Counted from the stretch's first letter, positions 1-9,804 are shown. The stretch: 64,000 nucleotides of DNA from Thalassobellus sediminis (GCF_044386045.1 NZ_JBISCD010000040.1:248001-312000), one strand, 5' to 3'. Program-made: numbers and translations. Notes: generated from the letters alone by a model not told the origin.

Positions 1-534
1 ACATTTAAAAAGTTTGAAGAAGGTGTTTATTACCGTGATGTCGTTTTAGAAACCAATAAAAATATAACATTTAATCTCGCTGAAATACCTTTAGATAATG
101 GTATTTTAAGAATTGACAGGAACAATAGCACTGAACCAATTTCTATGAGATTAGGGCATTATGCCTTACCAAAATTAGATAAAGACATTATAAAAACTAC
201 GAAAAAAGTAAAAGGAAAAATAGTTACCATTATAGACAATGGCAACTATCAATTAGCCATGATTCCTCTTTTAGGCTGGAATAAAACTGAAGTTGTTTCA
301 ACAAAGGACTTACATCCTGAAAGTGAAAATAGTCAGGTTATTAATGTGTCGGCTACTTTTAATCCAAATTCTGAATTAAACATTTATGCAACATTAATGC
401 TTTGGAAAAAATCTGGAGAAAAATGGACAAAAAAAGAACTTTTTCCTGTTAAAAACATTAAACAATTTAACAATTCTAACAATGTTATTATTCATCTGAA
501 AAATAACAAAAAAACTGTAATAAAATATGATTAA
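1..534 (+). CDS. C-terminal part of an unnamed protein, cut by the window edge
   Basis: The reading frame is open from base 1 to the stop at 532-534, so about 177 C-terminal residues are present and the start lies outside the window. An internal ATG at 145 is not believed to be the start, because the frame continues upstream with similar composition. The segment is rich in alternating polar and hydrophobic residues, as in a beta-sandwich domain, and has no membrane span. I do not recognise the family. The stop overlaps the start of the next gene (DUF2264 protein) by 8 bases, so the two are very likely co-transcribed and translationally coupled. A role in polysaccharide breakdown is inferred only from this neighbour; it could be the C-terminal domain of a lyase or of another DUF2264-type protein. 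Confidence 0.75.
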   Translation, partial: TFKKFEEGVYYRDVVLETNKNITFNLAEIPLDNGILRIDRNNSTEPISMRLGHYALPKLDKDIIKTTKKVKGKIVTIIDNGNYQLAMIPLLGWNKTEVVSTKDLHPESENSQVINVSATFNPNSELNIYATLMLWKKSGEKWTKKELFPVKNIKQFNNSNNVIIHLKNNKKTVIKYD

Positions 535-1777
535 TCAATTAAAGAGCAGCTTAATAATACTAGCAACTTTAGCATTATTCACGAACAATACAATACATTC
601 TCAAGAAAATAAATTACAACAAGAATCTCCTGCTGAGGTTAGAGCATTTTTTGTGTCTTCAATAGTTAAAATAGGCGACCCTTTATTAGATGCCTTAAGC
701 AAAAATAAATTAAAAAAACTAATGCCAGTTGAAAAATCTCCGGGTGCTTGGGATGAACGTACACATGTTACGTATTTAGAAGGATTTGGAAGATTATTAT
801 CTGGTATGGCGCCTTGGTTAGAACTAGGTCCAGACAAAACAGACGAAGGTAAGTTAAGAGCAAAATATATTGCTTTAGCTCATAAATGTATTCATAATGC
901 AACAAACCCTGAATCACCAGATTTTATGAATTTCAATAATGATAAACAACCTTTAGTTGATGCTGCTTTTTTTGCACAAGCACTAATTAGAGCACCAAAA
1001 CAATTGTGGGAGCCTTTAGACGAAAAAACAAAACAAAATGTAATTAATGCTTTAAAATCTACAAGAGTAATAAAACCATATTATAGTAACTGGCTCCTTT
1101 TTTCAGGAATGGTAGAAGCTGCATTACTAAAATTTGATGCTGGGGCAGATATGATGCGATTAGACTACCCATTAAACAAACACAAAGAATGGTATTTAGG
1201 TGATAGTATGTATGGAGACGGACCTAATTTTCATTGGGACTATTATAACAGCTTCGTTATTCAACCAATGATTCTTGATATTTTAAAGGTGTTAAATGAA
1301 AAAGACAAAAATGTTAAAAAGGATTATGATGTGGCATTAAAACGAGCTAAACGTTATGCCGCAATTCAAGAACGATTAATTTCTCCAGATGGGACCTATC
1401 CTCCTATTGGTCGATCGTTAGCTTATAGATTTGGAGCATTTCAATTATTATCTCAAATAGCACTTTGGCAAGAATTACCTAAAGAAATCACTCCTGCTCA
1501 AGTACGTTCTGCATTATATGCAATGGTAAACAATCAAATAAATGCTCCCGATACTTTCGATAAAAAAGGTTGGCTCCAAATTGGGTTATATGGCCACCAA
1601 CCAAATATTGGCGAAGGCTATATTTCTACAGGTAGTTTGTATTTATGTTCTGAAGCTTTTATGATTCTTGGCTTACCCTCAAATAATGAATTTTGGAGTA
1701 ACCCTTACCAGCCATGGACTCAAAAGAAAATTTGGTCAGGTGTAAAAATTCCAATCGACCATGCAATAAAAAACTAA
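527..1777 (+). CDS. Secreted DUF2264 domain protein
   Basis: The protein has 416 residues with an N-terminal signal peptide (about residues 1-25, ending near SQE). The rest matches the DUF2264 family as I know it: an all-helical, probably (alpha/alpha)6-barrel protein with motifs such as YLEGFGRLLSGMAPWLE, SNWLLFSGMVEAALL and YGDGPNFHWDYYNSFVIQPM. Family members sit in bacterial polysaccharide utilisation loci and resemble glycoside hydrolases or lyases of the barrel fold; the exact reaction is not settled as far as I know. The start ATG at 527 overlaps the stop of the upstream gene, which supports an operon. Aromatic and acidic residues in the GDGPNFHWDYY stretch are the likely substrate site (inference). 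The substrate cannot be told from the sequence. Confidence 0.85.
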   Translation: MINQLKSSLIILATLALFTNNTIHSQENKLQQESPAEVRAFFVSSIVKIGDPLLDALSKNKLKKLMPVEKSPGAWDERTHVTYLEGFGRLLSGMAPWLELGPDKTDEGKLRAKYIALAHKCIHNATNPESPDFMNFNNDKQPLVDAAFFAQALIRAPKQLWEPLDEKTKQNVINALKSTRVIKPYYSNWLLFSGMVEAALLKFDAGADMMRLDYPLNKHKEWYLGDSMYGDGPNFHWDYYNSFVIQPMILDILKVLNEKDKNVKKDYDVALKRAKRYAAIQERLISPDGTYPPIGRSLAYRFGAFQLLSQIALWQELPKEITPAQVRSALYAMVNNQINAPDTFDKKGWLQIGLYGHQPNIGEGYISTGSLYLCSEAFMILGLPSNNEFWSNPYQPWTQKKIWSGVKIPIDHAIKN

Positions 1778-1932
1778 TAATTAAACAACTTATTATAAGT
1801 TAACTATTTGATTTTTAATCATTAAAATAAAAACGAAACTCATTTTGTCCCCCATTTTAAGCTGATTTTCATCCTTTAACTAAGTTTAATTTAATGTTAT
1901 TTTACATAAACTAAATTAAAAACTTAAACTAA

Positions 1933-2199
1933 ATGAGAAAAATTGCCTTCTCTATATGCTTATTAACAATAAGCATATCAACTTCATATGCCCAAACCAG
2001 AGCATCATTTCTTTTAGAAACCGAATCTGAAGTTTTAAAAACCAACAATACATCTAAATTTTATGATAATATTAATTTGTGTGTTACTCAACATATAAAT
2101 TAATAAGCTATACAAGCAATTGATCAAGATTTACACACTCTAAAAAAAGCGTCTTTGATTAATAATAAAAATTTAAACTATTGTAAAAATATAAATTAA
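1933..2199 (+). pseudogene. Remnant of a secreted protein gene with in-frame stops
   Basis: The 437-base gap between the DUF2264 and GH128-like genes holds an ATG at 1933 followed by a convincing signal peptide (MRKIAFSICLLTISISTSYA, then Q) and about 35 further residues before two consecutive TAA stops at 2101-2106. The same frame then stays open for 30 more codons (AIQAIDQDLHTLKKAS...) to a stop at 2197. A signal peptide joined to a short, prematurely ended mature part suggests a decayed gene rather than a functional 56-residue protein, but a small secreted peptide is possible. The family is not recognisable. The start of the next gene also encodes MRK followed by a hydrophobic run, so this may be a remnant of a related neighbour (speculative). 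Confidence 0.45.
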
Positions 2200-2214
2200 A
2201 AAAACTAAACGAAA

Positions 2215-5200
2215 ATGAGAAAATTAATACGAATTTTAAACATAGTTCTAATACTTACCACAGGACAACTCTTTTCTCAAGAGCCCAATTTAACACAAAA
2301 AGCAAGCTTACCTACCACACTTCTGACATCAGAAACATTTAATGGTTCTAATGTAGTAGACACAATACACCTTCCTATTGATATGTATGAAAACATGTCA
2401 TTAGAAATAAAAGCAACTATTAATTCTGCAGATGGTAGGGGATTAGATTTTGACCTTCGTAGTAAAGATTTTACAGGTTTTAGAACCTCATTGAATACAG
2501 AAAAACTTCAATGGTCAACACCTTTATCTAGCAGTTATATGATGAACTTTTCTTCAACAGAAGAGCAAACTATTCGCTATGCTATAGAAGGAAATACGGT
2601 TCATATTTATCAAAATGGTAGTTATATTGAATCTAAAAATTTAGAAACCATTTATGACATAGTAAATGGTATTGAAAACACGAATCCGGATCTTTCCTCT
2701 ATGACAGAAGGTCCAAACATAACCGAAAATGCCTTTGGAAACTTAACAACTCAAACACCATTACAAGCAGGCTGGAACAATAATGGTACAGGAAGTGTTC
2801 CATGGAATACACCAAATAGTAGTTCGGGAGTAAGATTTACAAATCTTCTAAATAACAATTTAACTTATAATGGACAAACATACACTGAAAGTAATCATTT
2901 TATGTTGATGCGCTGGGAAAGCGGCGTAACAAATGGCTCATCTTATTACTATCCTGTAACACTAGAGGCCAATACAACCTACAACCTAAGTTCATTATAT
3001 ACTTATTGGGGTAATGGTTCTTCTGGTACTTTTAAAATAAGCGCAAGTAAAGAAACAACAGGAAACAATTTGATAGGAGAATTTTCTACTAGTTCAGCCA
3101 ATGGAAATCAAAGAAAATTAAGTAATGGCAATATGGCTTTTACAACAACAGAAGCTGGAACTTATTATTTGTTATTTGAAAATGACGGTGGAGGAATATG
3201 GCTTGTTGGAAACTTATCGCTCAAAAAATTTGGAGCACAGCCTCGAATTATTTTAGGAAAAAATTATCCAGATGGAGCAGTTAACATGCAAATATCATCT
3301 GTAACTTTTGATGCTTCAGGATCCTATGCTCCTGTTATAACAGGAAATGAACCTAGAAATTCTGTAAATATAACTGATGAAGATTATACCATAGCTAGTT
3401 TTATTAATTCTGATATTACGGTATCTGGAAAATCTGACATACACATAACGGGCACAAACCCGCTTCGTAATAGTTCTGTTAATTTAACATCAAACGATTC
3501 TTGGTTATATATTGAACGAATTAAGCCTTCTATCTTTCTAGATGCAGCAAATCCTTGGTTAGATGCTGTAAAAATAAATGGACAACAATTTGATCCTAAT
3601 AAAGATAGAATAGGTATTTACGCGTCTGGTTGTGTAATTATTCCAAACGGAAAATTAGCAATGCAAAATGCACTTACTATTTATACTGAAGAAAGTTTTG
3701 GTGGAACTTCTATGGATTTAGAAGTTGAAACTTACCATAATAATTTGGGAGCTTTTGATAATAATGTAAAATCTTTTAAACTTAAGAAAGGTTTCGCTGT
3801 AACTTTAGCAAACAACACAAATGGAACTGGGTTTAGTAAAATGTATATTGCTAGTGATGAAGATCTTGAAGTATCAACATTACCTGAAGGCTTTATTGCA
3901 AGCGCAACAGACCAAAGTAGTTTTGTCTCATTTATAAGAGTTTTTAAATGGCAATGGAATTCTAAAAAAGGGCTTGCAAATAAATTAGCTGGAGATGCTA
4001 ATTATCAAGCAAGTCCTACCATAACATACAATTGGTCTGCAGGAGGCGATACAGAAAGTGTAGATGCTACTTTTGTTCCAATGAGACATAACCTTGGTTG
4101 GGATTCATTCACTAAAATTAACGCATCAACAAATGTATCACATGTATTAGGGTATAATGAACCAGCAAGACCAGACCAAGCAAACATGAGTGTAGCTTCT
4201 GCCATAAATCAATGGCCAGAAATTTTTAAATCTGGTTTAAGAATTGGTTCACCGGCACCTGCAGCTATAGGTAGCTCGTGGTTAAATGAGTTTATGCAAA
4301 TTTGTAATGAATTAAACTACCGTGTAGATTTTATTGCTTTTCATGCTTATCAAGACCAACCTACTAGTTGGTGGTCTTGGAATATTTCAACCGCTGCTAT
4401 AGGCGGAAGACCTGTATGGATTACCGAATGGAATAATGGCGCAAACTGGACAAATGGTGCAGATGCATCAAAATGGCCAGATGCTAGCGGACCAAGAATT
4501 TATCCTAATGGAGACCCAATATTAGATGATAACGGCGTACAAAAAACAGGTTCATTACCACTTACTCCAGCGAATGCAGAAAGAAACAAGGTTAAACTAG
4601 AACAAATTTTATCTTACTTTGAAAGTAATGATTTAGTTGAACATCACTTCTTATATCAATGGGTAAATGATGCTAGATCTCTTGAGCTTGGTGGACAAAT
4701 TACACCTGCTGGTGAAATGTTTGGAGAATTTAATTCTGGTACTGGGTTTAAAAAATATAAAGAATACAATCACCAATGGAAAATTGCTCCGCCATGGTTA
4801 AAACCAAGTTTTTCTGATGATTATAGTCAAAGTGTAATTTCTTGGTACGACCATAATGGAGAAACAGGAAAAAACTACATTTTAGAAAGAAAAACAGATA
4901 CAGAAACAAGCTTTACACCTATTGCAACTATAATTAAAGGTGATGATTACGTTGCAGGAGAATCAGTAACTTATTTTGATAACCTAACATATAATTCTGC
5001 AAAATACAGAGTAAGAGCAACTAGTTATAAAGACAGTCAATCTTCATATTCAAGAGAAGTTGAGATTGTAATTGACCAACCGGCTACTGCACCAATTTTA
5101 ACAGGGCAAGCGCTTTCAGGAACAATTATTGAACTTAATTGGAATAATGCTGCCAATGCAAAACTATATAACATTACGCGCTCTAACACTATAGATGGTG

Positions 5201-6537
5201 TGTATCAATTAATAGCTGAAAATTACGATGGCACTAATTTTCAAGATGAAAACTTAACAGCAACAACAACATATTTCTACAAAGTTGCTGGAGTAAATAG
5301 TTCTGGAGAAGGCGAATATTCTCAAGCAATTGAAGTTACAACTAATGATATTAGCGCTCCTGGTGCAATAAATAATATTTATATTTCTTCGGGAGATGCT
5401 ACAAATATTATTACCTGGGATTTTGTTTTCGACACATCTTATACAGTATCAAGATCAGAAAGTGCTAACGGTCCATTTACAGAAGTTTCTAACAATTTTT
5501 CAGGAACAAAATTTGTTGACAATACAGGTATTGTAAATGGTAATACTTATTACTACAAAGTACAACCATTTAATACGCTGGGTACTGGTCCAGAATCTAA
5601 TGTTTTAGTTGCTAATCCTAAAAGCGGGCAACATGCTAAATTTACTTTCAATGAGAATACTGGAGCAACAGCCTATGATGAATGGGGTGGTTTTCATGGT
5701 GAATTAAAAAACATTCCTGTATGGTCTACAGGAAATAATGGTAGTGCTGTTACATTATCTGAAACCGATGAATCTTATATACAAGTTGGAGATAATATTG
5801 TAGCTAATCTTACCGATTTTACTATTACATCCTGGTTTAAAACGCCTGCAGTAACTGATAATTATTTGCGTCTCTTTGATTTTGGATCGGGAGGTTCTGC
5901 TTTTATGCTATTAATACCAAAAGCAAATGAGACACAATCAAGATTTATAATTGATCCTTTATCCGGTAGTAGATATAATGTTTACATGACATGCGATTTC
6001 CCTGTAGATGAATGGGTTCATGTTGCTTTAACATTAGAAGGCACTACTTTTAAATATTTTGTTAATGGAGAATTAGTTTTTACAGATGCTAATTGTATTT
6101 TGACGCCTTCTGATGTGGGGCCAACAAATCAAAACTATTTAGGAAAATCTCAACAATCACAAGATATTTACACTAATTTTAGTTATGATGATTTTAGAAT
6201 ATATAATTATGCTTTAGCTGAAGCCGATGTTACTAAACTCTCTAATAATGAAAACCTTGCTGTTACTGCATTAGATGGCAGTAATGAACATACCGCTAAA
6301 GTTTATCCTAATCCAACCAATGGTGGTGAGGATATTAATATTAAATTTAATAGCGCAGGAGTTCAATATAAAAATGCAACGATATCTATTTATAATGTTT
6401 TAGGTGAACTTGTAAAAACAAAAAGAATGAATATTAGTAATAAAATAAAAATAAAAGCTCCTCAATCAAATGGTATTTATTTCATAGATATAAGGGCAGA
6501 AAATTTTTCGAAAAAACTAAAAGTTATTATTAAGTAA
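2215..6537 (+). CDS. Multidomain secreted glycoside hydrolase, GH128-like, with T9SS sorting domain
   Basis: This 1440-residue protein starts with a signal peptide (about 1-22). Two beta-rich regions follow, roughly 40-145 (LamG-like) and 175-345 (CBM-like). A Glyco_hydro_cc/GH128-like TIM barrel spans about 610-860: the GYNEP motif carries Glu649, and ITEWN carries Glu738, matching the usual acid/base and nucleophile pair of clan A. Three fibronectin III-like repeats cover about 860-1138, a LamG/concanavalin-like domain about 1140-1345, and a type A T9SS sorting domain (VYPNPTNGG...) about 1357-1440. The known GH128 activity is endo-beta-1,3-glucanase, but the distance from characterised members is unknown, so the substrate is open. 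It is exported by signal peptide plus T9SS, to the surface or medium. A strong terminator follows at 6573. Confidence 0.85.
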   Translation: MRKLIRILNIVLILTTGQLFSQEPNLTQKASLPTTLLTSETFNGSNVVDTIHLPIDMYENMSLEIKATINSADGRGLDFDLRSKDFTGFRTSLNTEKLQWSTPLSSSYMMNFSSTEEQTIRYAIEGNTVHIYQNGSYIESKNLETIYDIVNGIENTNPDLSSMTEGPNITENAFGNLTTQTPLQAGWNNNGTGSVPWNTPNSSSGVRFTNLLNNNLTYNGQTYTESNHFMLMRWESGVTNGSSYYYPVTLEANTTYNLSSLYTYWGNGSSGTFKISASKETTGNNLIGEFSTSSANGNQRKLSNGNMAFTTTEAGTYYLLFENDGGGIWLVGNLSLKKFGAQPRIILGKNYPDGAVNMQISSVTFDASGSYAPVITGNEPRNSVNITDEDYTIASFINSDITVSGKSDIHITGTNPLRNSSVNLTSNDSWLYIERIKPSIFLDAANPWLDAVKINGQQFDPNKDRIGIYASGCVIIPNGKLAMQNALTIYTEESFGGTSMDLEVETYHNNLGAFDNNVKSFKLKKGFAVTLANNTNGTGFSKMYIASDEDLEVSTLPEGFIASATDQSSFVSFIRVFKWQWNSKKGLANKLAGDANYQASPTITYNWSAGGDTESVDATFVPMRHNLGWDSFTKINASTNVSHVLGYNEPARPDQANMSVASAINQWPEIFKSGLRIGSPAPAAIGSSWLNEFMQICNELNYRVDFIAFHAYQDQPTSWWSWNISTAAIGGRPVWITEWNNGANWTNGADASKWPDASGPRIYPNGDPILDDNGVQKTGSLPLTPANAERNKVKLEQILSYFESNDLVEHHFLYQWVNDARSLELGGQITPAGEMFGEFNSGTGFKKYKEYNHQWKIAPPWLKPSFSDDYSQSVISWYDHNGETGKNYILERKTDTETSFTPIATIIKGDDYVAGESVTYFDNLTYNSAKYRVRATSYKDSQSSYSREVEIVIDQPATAPILTGQALSGTIIELNWNNAANAKLYNITRSNTIDGVYQLIAENYDGTNFQDENLTATTTYFYKVAGVNSSGEGEYSQAIEVTTNDISAPGAINNIYISSGDATNIITWDFVFDTSYTVSRSESANGPFTEVSNNFSGTKFVDNTGIVNGNTYYYKVQPFNTLGTGPESNVLVANPKSGQHAKFTFNENTGATAYDEWGGFHGELKNIPVWSTGNNGSAVTLSETDESYIQVGDNIVANLTDFTITSWFKTPAVTDNYLRLFDFGSGGSAFMLLIPKANETQSRFIIDPLSGSRYNVYMTCDFPVDEWVHVALTLEGTTFKYFVNGELVFTDANCILTPSDVGPTNQNYLGKSQQSQDIYTNFSYDDFRIYNYALAEADVTKLSNNENLAVTALDGSNEHTAKVYPNPTNGGEDINIKFNSAGVQYKNATISIYNVLGELVKTKRMNISNKIKIKAPQSNGIYFIDIRAENFSKKLKVIIK

Positions 6538-6572
6538 TGTGTTAGTATTCAAAAACTTTAAAGTTTTTTATA

Positions 6573-6608
6573 AAAAGGGTTCAACTTGTAGAAAGTTGAA
6601 CCCTTTTT
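6573..6608 (+). terminator. Intrinsic terminator after the GH128-like gene
   Basis: AAAAGGGTTCAACTT is followed by a short loop and AAGTTGAACCCTTTTTT. The stem is about 14 base pairs with a T tract, 36 bases past the stop codon. It would end transcription of the 1-6.5 kb secreted-protein genes. Confidence 0.85.
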
Positions 6609-6740
6609 TATTTAAGGCTACAAAACTTGTTTTAATATCAAAACAAAATTGAATATCTATTTAAAATTCTTCTACCACGCATCTAATACAAACTCCAAAT
6701 AATAGAAGTGAAAAATTTAAATTGTATATAGAAAAGGTAC

Positions 6741-6775
6741 AAAAAAAGCCTTATCTAATAAAAGATAAGGCTTTT
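6741..6775 (-). terminator. Intrinsic terminator of the tRNA transcription unit
   Basis: The stem AAAAGCCTTATCT / AGATAAGGCTTTT lies at 6744-6775, immediately past the 3' end of tRNA-Leu. On the minus strand it is followed by seven T residues (plus-strand A run 6741-6747), so it terminates the minus-strand tRNA-Gly-tRNA-Leu transcript. Confidence 0.85.
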
Positions 6776-6776
6776 G

Positions 6777-6860
6777 TACTGAAGACGGGACTTGAACCCG
6801 TACGTCCTAATGGACATTGGATTTTAAGTCCAACGTGTCTACCAATTCCACCACTTCAGC
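6777..6860 (-). tRNA. tRNA-Leu, anticodon TAA
   Basis: The 84-base minus-strand cloverleaf has acceptor arms GCTGAAG and CTTCAGT with discriminator A, a T arm with GGTTCAAGTCC, and an anticodon loop CTTAAAA, giving anticodon TAA (reads UUA/UUG). The extra arm is long, as expected for a class II leucine tRNA. The CCA end is not encoded. It is the second gene of a two-tRNA unit 25 bases after tRNA-Gly, with its terminator directly behind. Confidence 0.95.
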
Positions 6861-6885
6861 TTGGTATATTTTAAGAAAGTCTCAG

Positions 6886-6957
6886 AGCGAAAGACGGGAT
6901 TTGAACCCGCGACCCCCACCTTGGCAAGGTGATGCTCTACCCCTGAGCTACTTTCGC
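6886..6957 (-). tRNA. tRNA-Gly, anticodon GCC
   Basis: The 72-base minus-strand cloverleaf has acceptor arms GCGAAAG and CTTTCGC, a T arm with GGGTTCGAATCCC, and anticodon loop TTGCCAA, giving anticodon GCC (reads GGU/GGC). It is the first gene of the pair with tRNA-Leu and lies 40 bases behind a complete promoter. Confidence 0.96.
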
Positions 6958-6996
6958 AGTCTTTTAATGAACGAAGCAACATTGCTATTGCGGATG

Positions 6997-7026
6997 CAAA
7001 TTTAAAACTTTTATAGAAACTGCAAA
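6997..7026 (-). promoter_or_regulatory. Bacteroidota-type promoter for the tRNA pair
   Basis: On the minus strand a -33 TTG (plus-strand CAA 7023-7025, within TTTG) is followed after 18 bases by TAAATTTG (plus-strand 6997-7004). This fits the published Flavobacterium consensus TTG-N17-23-TAnnTTTG exactly. It lies between the mutS stop and tRNA-Gly, so the tRNAs need not depend on mutS read-through. Confidence 0.8.
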
Positions 7027-7055
7027 GCCTTTTTGAAAAATAAATGAAATTATTT

Positions 7056-9674
7056 TTAAGCGCGCTTTTTCTTAACCAACATACGTTTAATTTCATTTAA
7101 TTTCATGAGCGCTTCAACTGGCGTAAGTGTATCAATATCAATGTGTAATATTTCGTCTTTAATATTTTCTAGTAAAGGGTCGTCTAAATTAAAAAAACTG
7201 AGCTGCATCTCATCTTCCATTGATTTTACCTTATCGGTAAGCTCTTCACTTGAATGTGACTTTTCTAATTTCTTCAAAACCTGATTTGCACGTCGTAAAA
7301 CTTGCTGTGGCATTCCTGCCATTTTTGCAACATGAATACCAAAACTATGTTCACTACCTCCTTCTACAAGCTTTCTTAAAAAAAGCACATTGTCTTTTAA
7401 TTCTTTTACTGAAACATTGAAGTTTTTAATACGCTCAAATGTTTCACTCATTTCATTAAGCTCATGATAGTGTGTTGCAAAAAGCGTTTTTGGTTTTGCA
7501 GGGTGTTCATGTAAATATTCACTAATAGCCCAAGCTATAGAAATACCATCGTAAGTACTCGTACCACGACCAATTTCGTCTAACAGAACCAAGCTCCTAT
7601 CTGAAATATTATTTAATATAGAAGCTGTTTCATTCATTTCTACCATAAAGGTCGATTCACCCATAGAAATATTATCGCTAGCTCCTACTCTAGTAAAAAT
7701 TTTATCTACTAAACCTATTCTAGCCTCTTTTGCGGGAACAAAACTTCCCATTTGAGCCAATAATACAATGAGTGCTGTTTGACGTAAAATTGCCGACTTA
7801 CCAGACATGTTAGGTCCCGTAATCATAATAATTTGCTGAGTGCTTCTATCTAAAAACACATTATTAGCAATATAAGCTTCACCAATTGGTAATTGCTTTT
7901 CAATAACCGGGTGGCGACCATCTTTAATATCTAAATCGAAAGAATCATCAATAACAGGATATACATACTTATTATCTTTAGCTAGTTGTGCAAACCCACA
8001 CAAACAATCTAACTGCCCTACTAAAAATGCATTTTGTTGTACTGGTTTTATATATTGACTTAACCAACTAACCAACTCTGAAAATAATTGTTGCTCAATA
8101 GTCTGAATTCTATCTTCGGCACCTAAAATTTTAGCTTCGTATTCTTTAAGTTCTTCAGTAATATAACGTTCAGCATTTACTAAGGTTTGCTTTCTAATCC
8201 ATTCTTCTGGCACTTTATCTTTATGGCTATTACGCACTTCAATATAATATCCAAATACATTGTTAGATGCTATTTTAAGCGATGTAATACCTGTGCGTTC
8301 GCTTTCACGCGCCAACATATTATCAAGATAATCTTTTCCAGATTTAGATAACCCTCGTAATTCATCCAACTCAGCTGAAAAACCGGCAGCAATACTATTC
8401 CCTTTTAAAACATTTACGGGAGCTTCTTCGTTAAGTGTTTCTTTTATTTTTTCGCGAAGCACTTCACAACTTTGTAAAGTATCTCCAATAATTTTTAAAG
8501 AGTCATTATCGCAATTAGATGCCAATAATTTTATAGGCACAATAGCTTCTAAAGAATTTTTAAGTTGAATCACTTCACGAGGATTCACCTTTGCTGTGGC
8601 TACTTTAGAAATTAAACGTTCTAAATCGCCAATAAGCTTAATATGATTCTGTATTTTTTGAAGCACGGTGTTTTCCTTAGTTAAAAAACTAACCACTTCA
8701 TGACGTTGTTTTATTTTTTCAACATTTTTTAAAGGCAATGCCAACCAACGTTTTAAAAGCCTTCCACCCATAGGCGAAATGGTTTTATCAATAACATTTA
8801 AAAGTGTTACCGCATTATTATTGGTAGAATTATAAAGCTCTAAATTTCTAATGGTGAATTTATCCATCCACACATAATCATCTTCTGAAATTCTAGATAT
8901 GGAAGCAATATGTTGTAATTTATTATGCTGTGTTTCGCCTAAATAATGTAAAATAGAACCCGACGCAATAATACCTTCATGCAAATCGTCAATACCAAAA
9001 CCTTTTAAAGTTTTAGTATCAAAATGCTTTATTAAAGTTTCATTTGCATAATCGGTTTGATAAATCCAATCTTCTAAATAAAATGTATGAAAATCGTCTC
9101 CAAAAGTATCGTTAAAAGTGGTTCGTTTTTGTTTAGAAACCAACACTTCGCTCGGATTAAAATTTTGCAATAACTTATCTATGTACTCGGCATTTCCTTG
9201 AGACGTTAAAAACTCGCCTGTAGAAATATCTAAAAACGAAATGCCTATATATTTTTTATCAAAATAAACCGAACACAAAAAGTTATTAGACTTAGATACT
9301 AAAACCTCATCGTTTAGAGCGACACCTGGTGTAACCAACTCGGTAACCCCACGTTTTACAATAGACTTCGTTTGTTTAGGATCTTCTAACTGATCGCAAA
9401 TAGCAACACGTTGCCCTGCTTTTACCAACTTAGGCAAATAGGTGTTTATAGAATGATGCGGAAACCCTGCTAACTCTATTTCACTCTCGCTACCAGCACC
9501 TCGTTTAGTTAAAATAATACCTAAAATACCGGCAGTTTTAATAGCATCTTCACCAAAGGTTTCATAAAAATCGCCTACACGAAACAACAATAAAGCATCA
9601 GGATATTTTGCCTTAATGGTATTATATTGTTTCATTAACGGTGTTTCCTTCTTAGTTTTGGTTTTTGCTGTCAA
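7056..9674 (-). CDS. mutS: DNA mismatch repair protein MutS
   Basis: The protein has 872 residues, normal for MutS. It binds base mismatches and small loops in DNA and, with ATP, starts mismatch repair. The N-terminal mismatch-binding motif is present as GDFYETF (Phe36, Glu38). The ATPase has the P-loop GPNMSGKS at 620-627, followed by the signatures STFMVEMNE and LDEIGRGTSTYDG and the FATHYHEL motif. The chosen start is a TTG at 9674: the next ATG (9635) would remove the segment KETPL, which I recall as conserved in flavobacterial MutS, and a stop lies just upstream in frame. The gene stands alone, 98 bases before tRNA-Gly on the same strand; no MutL is nearby. Confidence 0.97.
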   Translation of the reverse strand: MTAKTKTKKETPLMKQYNTIKAKYPDALLLFRVGDFYETFGEDAIKTAGILGIILTKRGAGSESEIELAGFPHHSINTYLPKLVKAGQRVAICDQLEDPKQTKSIVKRGVTELVTPGVALNDEVLVSKSNNFLCSVYFDKKYIGISFLDISTGEFLTSQGNAEYIDKLLQNFNPSEVLVSKQKRTTFNDTFGDDFHTFYLEDWIYQTDYANETLIKHFDTKTLKGFGIDDLHEGIIASGSILHYLGETQHNKLQHIASISRISEDDYVWMDKFTIRNLELYNSTNNNAVTLLNVIDKTISPMGGRLLKRWLALPLKNVEKIKQRHEVVSFLTKENTVLQKIQNHIKLIGDLERLISKVATAKVNPREVIQLKNSLEAIVPIKLLASNCDNDSLKIIGDTLQSCEVLREKIKETLNEEAPVNVLKGNSIAAGFSAELDELRGLSKSGKDYLDNMLARESERTGITSLKIASNNVFGYYIEVRNSHKDKVPEEWIRKQTLVNAERYITEELKEYEAKILGAEDRIQTIEQQLFSELVSWLSQYIKPVQQNAFLVGQLDCLCGFAQLAKDNKYVYPVIDDSFDLDIKDGRHPVIEKQLPIGEAYIANNVFLDRSTQQIIMITGPNMSGKSAILRQTALIVLLAQMGSFVPAKEARIGLVDKIFTRVGASDNISMGESTFMVEMNETASILNNISDRSLVLLDEIGRGTSTYDGISIAWAISEYLHEHPAKPKTLFATHYHELNEMSETFERIKNFNVSVKELKDNVLFLRKLVEGGSEHSFGIHVAKMAGMPQQVLRRANQVLKKLEKSHSSEELTDKVKSMEDEMQLSFFNLDDPLLENIKDEILHIDIDTLTPVEALMKLNEIKRMLVKKKRA

Positions 9675-9796
9675 AAAAGTAAAATTTTAATTCTGATTTT
9701 GTCTCAGGCGAATTTAGTCAATTCAGAAGATGTTATAAAATTATGTTAAAAATAAAATTCTATTTGCTAATGCTTAAGAGATTAAATAAGATTTCT

Positions 9797-9804
9797 TAGT
9801 TTTG
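9797..9804 (+). promoter_or_regulatory. Putative -7 promoter element for the DUF1573 gene
   Basis: TAGTTTTG fits TAnnTTTG and lies 33 bases before the start at 9838. No TTG is present at the usual 17-23 base distance, so only the -7 element is supported. Confidence 0.45.

Noticed and set aside
6817..7096. Short open frames over the two tRNA genes
   Set aside because: They are produced by tRNA sequence read in coding frames; the cloverleafs explain the region.
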